Assembly: GCA_030614585.1 (NCBI GenBank)
Contig: JAUWTT010000276.1
Location: 1 to 5,905, forward strand
Reading direction: 5' to 3'
Origin: Acidobacteriota bacterium
GTDB taxonomy: Bacteria; Acidobacteriota; UBA6911; RPQK01; JAPXNP01
DNA length: 5,905 nucleotides
Shown here one piece after another: positions 1-4,503 of this stretch. Both the position numbers and the translations under genes were made by a program. The notes beneath the pieces were generated by a model that had not been told where the DNA came from, ran no database searches, and saw nothing but the letters and a program-made list of their open reading frames with translations. Within the stretch, counting starts at the first letter, position 1; each line of letters starts with the position of its first letter.

Positions 1-1
1 T

Positions 2-727
2 GAGATCTGGCTGGCTGACCAGGACGGATCAAATCTTCTTCAACTCACTCAGCTTGGAAAGATTGGAGCCGTCGGCAGTCCGCGCTGGTCTCCGAACGGG
101 AAAGCGGTTGCCTTCGATCATGAGAGGGACGGTAACACAGATATCTATGTCGTCAGCTCCTCGGGAGGTCCGGTTCGACGGATCACCTGGAATCCAGATT
201 CTGAAGTGGGGCCAAGCTGGTCCAGAGACGGAGACTGGATCTACTTCGCCTCGAACCGAAGCGGGCGATGGCAGGTGTGGAAGGTCCCGGTTACGGGTGA
301 AGAGGAGGGCAGTGCTCGTCAAATCACCCAACAAGGCGGATTCATAAGCATCGAATCGACCGGCGGAGACTACTTATATTATTCCAAGAGACGTTCACAT
401 GAAGATGATCCTAAGAACGCCATCTGGAGAATTCCGGTTGCAGGTGGAGAAGAGAAGCCCGTTATCGAATCTATTGACTCTTCTCACACCAACTGGGATG
501 TTGCCGCAGAGGGGATCTATTTCGTCGATCAAACTTCCACTTCAGAATCGCGGTGGTCGGTCAACTTTCTCAGCTTCGATGACAGCAGTGTAACTCAACT
601 AACCCAGCTCAAGTACATGCCGTTTCTCGCCGGGCCCGCGTTCAGTGTCTCTTCAGACGGTCGCTGGATTCTTTCCGCTCAAGTCGAGAGCGGTGCGGAT
701 TTGATGCTGGTTGAGAACTTCCGCTGA
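2..727 (+). CDS. C-terminal part of a TolB/WD40-like (PD40) beta-propeller protein, 5' end outside window
   Basis: The frame is open from the left edge to a TGA at 725-727, giving 241 residues with no start inside the window; the internal ATG at 206 is not a credible start because the propeller pattern continues upstream of it. Repeated blades are visible: residues 27-52 (SPRWSPNGKAVAFDHERDG..DIYVV), 70-95 (GPSWSRDGDWIYFASNRSG..QVWKV), about 121-151 (GGDYLYYSKR, then IWRIPVAGGEE), about 165-192 (EGIYFVDQ, then SVNFLSF) and 211-240 (SVSSDGRWILSAQVESGADLMLVENF). The (S/P)xW/F-S-x-DG-xx-(I/L)-xFxSxRxG pattern is that of PD40/TolB-type propellers. The LMLVENFR ending resembles the C-termini of large Acidobacteriota proteins in which such a propeller follows a Ser/Thr kinase or a CadC-like winged-helix domain. 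The missing N-terminus decides which it is, so the molecular role (signalling, regulation or scaffold) cannot be stated. No U-rich terminator follows it directly. Confidence 0.85.
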   Translation, partial: EIWLADQDGSNLLQLTQLGKIGAVGSPRWSPNGKAVAFDHERDGNTDIYVVSSSGGPVRRITWNPDSEVGPSWSRDGDWIYFASNRSGRWQVWKVPVTGEEEGSARQITQQGGFISIESTGGDYLYYSKRRSHEDDPKNAIWRIPVAGGEEKPVIESIDSSHTNWDVAAEGIYFVDQTSTSESRWSVNFLSFDDSSVTQLTQLKYMPFLAGPAFSVSSDGRWILSAQVESGADLMLVENFR

Positions 728-1165
728 GCCTCGGCCTCAGGTATCCGTGTAGCCATCAGTTCGGGAGGCACTACCAGTGGACCTGAACGGGGCCCAACCT
801 TCCAAAGAAGCCGGCAGACCTGCAACCTTACGACACACGCAGTCAACCTCCACCTCGATCTTGAAACGGATACCTGGTCTCCCCTGTAAAGAACTCATGC
901 TTCGAGAGAATTTCTGCATTTTGAGAGGAAGAATCTCGTTACATTCCTCAACTCAGGCGCTACTCTATATTGAGAACGGCATGGGTACCTCCCACCGAGA
1001 GGGCTTTGCCATTTGGAGCCAGGGAAAACTGCAGCGATGAGGGCCGCACGGCGGGTCGAGGGAAATCCGGGTAACCATGGGCCACTGGGACGTCAAGACA
1101 CGCGTGTCCTCAACCACGGCCCGTTGGCTGTTCGCAGCCCGGGCGACACGCTTTGAGGGGAAGGT

Positions 1166-1313
1166 TCTTATGCTGATCCGCATAGCATATAGGGATAAAT
1201 GCTTGGCCGGGCAGAAAGTCAATGAAGGGCACAACCTCATTGTGCCTTTGACAGGATATCTGAAGGCGTCTTATGCGGACAGGAAAGAAGAGTTCCGCAT
1301 CTTATGCGGATCA
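1166..1313. repeat. Cluster of TCTTATGC / TCCGCAT repeats in both orientations
   Basis: TCTTATGC occurs three times in direct orientation (1166-1173, 1269-1276, 1300-1307); the last two extend to the identical 11-mer TCTTATGCGGA (1269-1279, 1300-1310). The heptamer TCCGCAT or its complement ATGCGGA occurs at 1177-1183, 1273-1279, 1294-1300 and 1304-1310; I found no other copy in the window. TCCGCAT at 1294-1300 and ATGCGGA at 1304-1310 form a 7-bp perfect hairpin with a CTT loop. TGATCCGCAT (1174-1183) and ATGCGGATCA (1304-1313) form a perfect 10-bp inverted repeat bounding 140 bp. TATGCT (1169-1174) also pairs with AGCATA (1184-1189). Such density suggests binding or recombination sites, or the ends of a small non-autonomous element; which of these is not shown by the sequence. 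Confidence 0.6.
1225..1249. other. Strong hairpin of unknown role inside the repeat cluster
   Basis: AAGGGCACAA (1225-1234) pairs with TTGTGCCTTT (1240-1249) across the loop CCTCA, giving a 10-bp stem with one G-U pair. GTCAA at 1218-1222 and TTGAC at 1248-1252 could extend it past a bulge. Neither strand carries a proper T tract after the stem, so it is not a convincing intrinsic terminator. It sits centrally between the 10-bp inverted repeats at 1174-1183 and 1304-1313, as an internal fold of a small element might. Confidence 0.5.
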
Positions 1314-1360
1314 ATCTAATTATTGTTGGGTAGCGGAAGTTCCGAGTTCTCTCATTAAAA

Positions 1361-1365
1361 GAGGT
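1361..1365 (+). promoter_or_regulatory. Shine-Dalgarno site that decides the start of the M81 peptidase gene
   Basis: GAGGT, inside AAAAGAGGT (1357-1365), lies 7 nt before the ATG at 1373, a normal spacing. The in-frame GTG at 1367 would sit only 1 nt from the same site, so the ATG is preferred. Confidence 0.7.
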
Positions 1366-1372
1366 AGTGGCA

Positions 1373-2977
1373 ATGATTTACTCTATTATGTCAGTTAATT
1401 CTGCTCTACGTAGTTCTACAAATTCAGGGAGAGTGATCGTACTGATTATGCTATTCATCTTGATAAATTGCTCCAATGATAATACCGGTTCCACGGATGT
1501 CTTTCGTGTGGCCGTCATTCGCTACCAACATGAAACCTGTACCTTCTGTCCTGGTGGGGACACGGACGTTGAAGATTGGACTCGAATACGACCACCTCTT
1601 GAAGGGAATGAAGTATTAGAGGCAGATAGCTACATTCGTGGTTTCGTTAAGCAGGCTCGTGAGTACGAAAATATGATGCTGCTGGGTATTACCTCACCCT
1701 CCAATGTCTATGGAGGTTCTTCTCGAAGCTGGAACACCCAGGAGAGCTTCGAACACTTCATGGGCCTCATCCTTGACGATCTTCGTTCTAAGATGCCAGT
1801 GGATGGTGTCTATCTAGCGCTCCATGGCGCCCTGGCTGTGCGGAACGTCCCCAGGCCAGAGGCGGAGATTGCTCGGCGAGTCCGTGAACTTGTAGGGGAG
1901 GAAGTATCTATTGTCGGGACGTTCGACCTGCATGGAAACGAGGATGAGGAGTTTCTTAGATGGGCGAATGGAGCATTTGTCACCAAGCGGTATCCCCACT
2001 ACGACGCCTTTATCCAGGGAGAACGAGCAGCAACTTATCTGCGATTGGTAATGCAGGGAGATTACGTGCCTACCACCGCCACCCGAAAACCTTCCATCAT
2101 TACCGCTACGGTACTTCAATGGACCGGTCAGTCCCCCTCAATGGACATTATGGAGCGAGCCAGGCGATGGGAATCACGAGAAGATGACACATACGTAAGT
2201 GTCTTCTATGGCTACCCCTGGTCGGATGTCCCGGATGTAGGTACAACAGTTCACGTCATGACCAATAGCGATCAGGCGCTTGCGGACCGCATCGCAGATG
2301 ATATGGCCGATTTCATTTGGCGGGTTAGAGAGGACTTCGCCCATGGAGACTTTCCTATGCCTGACGAGGCCGTTCGCCGGACACGAGAAGCCGTCGCAGC
2401 CGATGCAATCCCAGTGGTTCTGGGAGATTACTCGGATCGTCCTGGTGACGCTACCTGGATTCTTCAGCGGCTCATTGATCAGGGATTAAGCCGCGTCCTC
2501 TATGCCACACTCCGTGACGAAAAGGCTTTGGATGCTCTGACAGAACGTAATGCAGGTCCTGGAGATTCCTTCAGCATGGAAGTTGGAGGCTTCACGGGAC
2601 CTCAGGCTGGTGAACCAGTTCGGATCACCGGGACAGTCCGGTACTTTGGACCGCAGGGGTCATATGAACACGTGGCTGCCATTGAGTACGGCGAAGACAA
2701 TATGCTAATTCTGACTCCGGCTTATACGCAAATCACATCTCCAGATCAACTGCGATTCGGCCCGATCAATCCCGATGATTATGATATCTTCGTGGTAAAG
2801 TCCCGAGTCCACTTTCGGCGTGGCTTCGATGAGACAGGGTATGCGAAAACAATCTTAGTAGTAGATGCGCCTGGCCCTTGGGTAGGCACGATGCGCCTGG
2901 AAACTCTGGACTACAGGTACGCCCCTATCGACCGACTGTATCCCTTTGGAACAATTACGTCGAATGCTCAGGAATAA
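1373..2977 (+). CDS. M81-family (MlrC-like) metallopeptidase with N-terminal export or lipoprotein-like signal
   Basis: This complete gene encodes 534 residues from the ATG at 1373 and ends at TAA. Residues about 20-33 form a hydrophobic run (VIVLIMLFILIN) after Arg residues and end at Cys33, with a Ser/Asn/Thr/Gly-rich stretch behind it. This looks like a lipoprotein signal, though Asn at -1 is atypical. The mature part matches the M81 family throughout: an HETCT motif (H53, E54), DGVYLALHGAL (about 145-154), GTFDLHGN (D185, H187), RYPHYD (H209), the Gly/Pro/Asp-rich VLGDYSDRPGDATW (about 349-362), and C-terminal VVKSRVHFRRGF (about 475-486) with VVDAPGPW. In this family the N-terminal His/Asp/Glu residues carry the metal (zinc in MlrC, which cleaves linearised microcystin), but the substrates of most members are unknown. 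The usual longer glycine-rich loop after the SD(N/R)PG motif is short here, suggesting a separate subgroup. If exported, it would act outside the cytoplasm on small or cyclic peptides; that is inference. It stands alone on its strand. Confidence 0.88.
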   Translation: MIYSIMSVNSALRSSTNSGRVIVLIMLFILINCSNDNTGSTDVFRVAVIRYQHETCTFCPGGDTDVEDWTRIRPPLEGNEVLEADSYIRGFVKQAREYENMMLLGITSPSNVYGGSSRSWNTQESFEHFMGLILDDLRSKMPVDGVYLALHGALAVRNVPRPEAEIARRVRELVGEEVSIVGTFDLHGNEDEEFLRWANGAFVTKRYPHYDAFIQGERAATYLRLVMQGDYVPTTATRKPSIITATVLQWTGQSPSMDIMERARRWESREDDTYVSVFYGYPWSDVPDVGTTVHVMTNSDQALADRIADDMADFIWRVREDFAHGDFPMPDEAVRRTREAVAADAIPVVLGDYSDRPGDATWILQRLIDQGLSRVLYATLRDEKALDALTERNAGPGDSFSMEVGGFTGPQAGEPVRITGTVRYFGPQGSYEHVAAIEYGEDNMLILTPAYTQITSPDQLRFGPINPDDYDIFVVKSRVHFRRGFDETGYAKTILVVDAPGPWVGTMRLETLDYRYAPIDRLYPFGTITSNAQE

Positions 2978-3027
2978 AGGCCGTTAACTTATGACTAACG
3001 CCGGCATTGAAGTGCACGCGAGAGGTA

Positions 3028-3049
3028 CGAGAGATCCAACGGATTCTCG
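3028..3049 (+). terminator. Candidate hairpin (weak terminator) after the M81 gene
   Basis: CGAGAGATCC pairs with GGATTCTCG across an AAC loop: nine base pairs with one bulged G at 3033. The stem begins 50 nt after the M81 stop. The following ACATTTATTAA is A/T-rich but not a true T tract, so it may be an RNA 3'-end stabiliser rather than a terminator. Confidence 0.35.
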
Positions 3050-3155
3050 ACATTTATTAAGCCGTTACCGAACAACACAATGCTACTGACACTGCCTTCG
3101 GCGGCGCAGCAGATTGTGAGCACGTCCGGTCCGTTAGACATATTTGGCGCTGAGG

Positions 3156-3180
3156 GGGCATAAACCATATGCCCGTTTTT
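3156..3180 (+). terminator. Intrinsic (rho-independent) terminator
   Basis: GGGCATA (3156-3162) and TATGCCC (3168-3174) form a perfect 7-bp stem with an AACCA loop, followed by GTTTTT. This is the best intrinsic terminator in the window. It reads on the plus strand 178 nt after the M81 stop, so it would end either a long 3' tail of that transcript or a separate short RNA. Confidence 0.7.
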
Positions 3181-3293
3181 CGCCCGGTAGAAAGCTCAAT
3201 CTTTCGTCATCTTTCAGGCATTTGGACTGGCGAACAATCCGGGAAGTGATTGATAAATATAAACTTGTCGTTACGAATCGAGTGAATCAGGCA

Positions 3294-3354
3294 CAGACTC
3301 AAAATCTGGCGAGTGGTAACACTCGTGGGGGTTCGACTCCCCCCTCCGGCACCA
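3294..3354 (+). pseudogene. 3' fragment of tRNA-Leu(CAA), probable integration (att) scar
   Basis: The fragment begins within the anticodon stem. CAGA (3294-3297) pairs with TCTG (3305-3308) around the loop CTCAAAA, which places anticodon CAA at 3300-3302 after the conserved U33. The next outward pair fails (A3293 against G3309), so tRNA identity seems to begin at 3294. The long variable arm of class II tRNAs follows (CGAGTG 3310-3315 with CACTCG 3320-3325, loop GTAA). Then come the T arm (GGGGG, TTCGACT, CCCCC; 3327-3343), the acceptor 3' strand CTCCGGC (3344-3350), discriminator A and encoded CCA (3352-3354). The required 5' partner GCCGGAG and a D arm are absent upstream, so this cannot make a tRNA. 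tRNA 3' halves starting near the anticodon are classic attachment cores for tyrosine integrases, and the displaced copy lies at the far end of the element. Confidence 0.8.
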
Positions 3355-3356
3355 GT

Positions 3357-3439
3357 CAATTGTGAATGACCGCCACTCTGTTCCCTATGTCCTGACCATA
3401 CGCCGCGCCCTCCCATTCACCATTCACAAATCAAAATTG
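3357..3439. repeat. Heptamer repeats and imperfect inverted repeat between tRNA scar and acpS
   Basis: CATTCAC is repeated in tandem at 3414-3420 and 3421-3427, and its complement GTGAATG lies at 3362-3368. TTGTGAATG (3360-3368) and CATTCACAA (3421-3429) form a perfect 9-bp inverted repeat 52 nt apart, flanked by CAATT (3357-3361) and AATTG (3435-3439). The segment lies beyond the acpS stop on the minus strand, and no T tract marks it as a terminator. Short tandem heptamers like this are common low-complexity intergenic repeats in bacteria. Confidence 0.45.
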
Positions 3440-3486
3440 CAAGCTCCCTCCGGTGCCTCGCGACGCAACCTGGTGAGAAAAGTGGG

Positions 3487-3870
3487 TTAGGAGCCGTCGC
3501 TGTCGAGCACTACTGCCGCCACCGCGTATTCCCGGGCATGGGTGATGGTGACAAGGGCGCGCTGCGCTCCTGAGGCATCGAGGAATTCCTTCGCCTTACC
3601 GTAGAACTTGACCTCCGGTTTTCCTCTCTCTCCGGGGACTACTTCCACGTCTTTCCACCGGATACCTTCCTGCCAGCCCGTGCCGAGAGCTTTTAAAGCG
3701 GCTTCCTTGGCCGCAAACCTTCCCGCGAAATGTTGGTAACGGTTCTTCCGCTCCCAGCAGTAGTCCAACTCGGCCTCGGTGAAAACTCTTTTAGCCATTG
3801 CGTCTCCACCCTGCAGGGCTTGGGTGATACGCCTTACTTCCACAATGTCAACGCCAATTCCGACAACCAC
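3487..3870 (-). CDS. acpS: Holo-[acyl-carrier-protein] synthase
   Basis: AcpS moves the 4'-phosphopantetheine group of coenzyme A onto the conserved serine of acyl carrier protein, making the active carrier for fatty acid synthesis; it is a cytoplasmic Mg-dependent enzyme. The 127-residue product has the family's usual length and all its signatures: GIGVDIVEV at 4-12 with Asp8, FTEAELDYC (30-38), the helix HFAGRFAAKEAALKALGTG (47-65) with metal-binding Glu56, DVEVVPGERGKPEV, and the C-terminal ITHAREYAVAAVVL (109-122). The start is GTG at 3868-3870; a GAGGG 12 nt upstream is a rather distant ribosome site, and no better in-frame ATG is present. The gene is the last of the purD-purE-acpS run, 58 nt behind purE, and probably shares its transcript. 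Downstream lies the tRNA scar in convergent orientation. Confidence 0.96.
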   Translation of the reverse strand: MVVGIGVDIVEVRRITQALQGGDAMAKRVFTEAELDYCWERKNRYQHFAGRFAAKEAALKALGTGWQEGIRWKDVEVVPGERGKPEVKFYGKAKEFLDASGAQRALVTITHAREYAVAAVVLDSDGS

Positions 3871-3928
3871 GCTACTATGTTACCCTCGGCCAGGAATGTT
3901 TTGCCAACGGAATCTTGCTGGTCATACG

Positions 3929-4417
3929 TCACAGTTCGATTGAGAGAATCGCTTCTTTCATCGCACTTCGATACTTCTTGAGTCTCTCAACTAATTCAGG
4001 CTCCTTTCGACTCAAGATCTGGATTGCAAAGAGCGCCGCATTCTTTGCCCCGGCTTTACCGATGGTCATGGTAGCGACGGGGATTCCACCCGGCATCTGC
4101 ACCGTGGCGTAAAGCGCATCAATCCCCTTCAATGGAGATGAGTCCAGCGGAACTCCAATCACGGGCAGGGTTGTATGAGCGGCCACTGCTCCCGCCAGAT
4201 GCGCGGCATAACCTGCTCCTGCAATGATAACTTCAATCCCTCTCGCCTCCGCTTCTTCAACGTATGCCGCTGTCTCCGCGGGAGTACGGTGGGCAGATAG
4301 GATTCTCACTTCGTGACTGACCTCGAACTCGTTCAAAGTCTTTGCTGCAGGAGCCATAATGTCAGCGTCAGAAAGGCTTCCCATCAGTATTGCAACTTTT
4401 GGTGATTTCATCTTCAT
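3929..4417 (-). CDS. purE: N5-carboxyaminoimidazole ribonucleotide mutase (PurE, class I)
   Basis: PurE converts N5-CAIR to CAIR in de novo purine synthesis. The 162-residue product has the class I signatures: GSLSD (13-17), SAHRTP (41-46, with the catalytic His43), IAGAGYAAHLAG (65-76), GVPLDSS (88-94), VQMPGGIPVATMTIG (106-120) and GAKNAALFA (123-131). The usual AGAGGAAHLPG reads AGAGYAAHLAG here, a change that keeps the catalytic His-Leu segment. The SAHRTP and AAHL motifs separate it from class II AIR carboxylases. Class I enzymes need PurK to supply N5-CAIR, but purK is not adjacent. The ATG at 4417 is followed by a second ATG two codons later (4411); the ribosome site is weak for both (GGGT just upstream), so the start is uncertain by two residues. 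It lies 86 nt behind purD and 58 nt before acpS. Confidence 0.96.
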   Translation of the reverse strand: MKMKSPKVAILMGSLSDADIMAPAAKTLNEFEVSHEVRILSAHRTPAETAAYVEEAEARGIEVIIAGAGYAAHLAGAVAAHTTLPVIGVPLDSSPLKGIDALYATVQMPGGIPVATMTIGKAGAKNAALFAIQILSRKEPELVERLKKYRSAMKEAILSIEL

Positions 4418-4503
4418 TAACCCATTGTGATTCTTATAGTTAAGTGATTCCTTACGAGATTAGGCTGCTCTCAGTCATCAACCATGAAGCGGTTGAAACC
4501 GGG
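4418..4503 (-). other. purD-purE spacer with small hairpin
   Basis: This 86-nt spacer is the largest gap in the minus-strand run. TCAACC (4478-4483) pairs with GGTTGA (4491-4496) across a 7-nt loop just after purD, with no T tract on the minus strand, so it is at most an RNA-processing or attenuating fold. A TATAAG-like hexamer lies near the purE start, but I found no matching -35 box. Confidence 0.3.

Larger units (their letters stand above)
728..1372. other. Intergenic stretch of about 645 bp with no recognisable gene
   Basis: Open frames exist on both strands (for example 777-1040 plus, 965-1240 minus, 1077-1319 plus), but their translations are Arg/Ser/Pro-rich, lack recognisable motifs and overlap one another, so I read the stretch as non-coding or decayed. 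The CTGAG at 724-728 can pair with CTCAG at 736-740 just after the propeller gene, but no T tract follows. The right-hand third holds the repeat cluster at 1166-1313 and the hairpin at 1225-1249, described separately. The final 60 bases must hold the leader of the metallopeptidase gene; I could not find a convincing -35/-10 pair there. Confidence 0.6.
2978..3293. other. Non-coding spacer between M81 gene and tRNA fragment, rich in hairpins
   Basis: I see no credible gene in these 316 bases. They contain several foldable segments. CGTTA (2982-2986) pairs with TAACG (2996-3000). The hairpins at 3028-3049 and 3156-3180 are listed separately. A long-range arrangement can pair CTAACG (2995-3000), CCGG (3001-3004) and GTGC (3012-3015) with GCAC (3120-3123), CCGG (3126-3129) and CGTTAG (3132-3137). 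If the tRNA fragment is an integration scar, the last part of this spacer is the element's own end. No integrase gene is present in it. Confidence 0.5.

Noticed and set aside
940..1170. A group II intron or transposase remnant (peptide GMGTSHREGFAI on the plus strand loosely recalls open frames seen near intron reverse transcriptases)
   Set aside because: The resemblance is a few residues from memory, the frame breaks at once, and no intron domain V or catalytic transposase motif is visible.
1334..1344. Palindrome CGGAA-G-TTCCG upstream of the M81 gene as an operator
   Set aside because: Only 5-bp arms, a single copy and no definable promoter around it; chance is a sufficient explanation.
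1367..1372. GTG at 1367 as the start of the M81 peptidase
   Set aside because: It lies 1 nt from the ribosome site GAGGT; the ATG at 1373 has proper 7-nt spacing.
1814..2119. Minus-strand open frame within the M81 gene
   Set aside because: Lies wholly inside a well-supported gene and shows no protein-family motif.
3276..3354. An intact tRNA-Leu gene
   Set aside because: GAGTG at 3280-3284 weakly echoes the end of a tRNA-Leu acceptor strand, but the needed GCCGGAG is not there (AATCGAG instead). Only about 10 nt separate it from the anticodon stem, so no D arm can form.
3207..3416. Minus-strand open frame with GAGGGSRTPTSVTTRQ
   Set aside because: The GGSRTPT stretch is the well-known false translation of the T arm and 3' end of tRNA genes read on the opposite strand; it is explained by the tRNA fragment.
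3444..3457. CCCTCCGGTGCC resembling the tRNA acceptor end CCCTCCGGCACC, as a second att copy
   Set aside because: Only 8 bases are identical and no T arm or variable arm precedes it.
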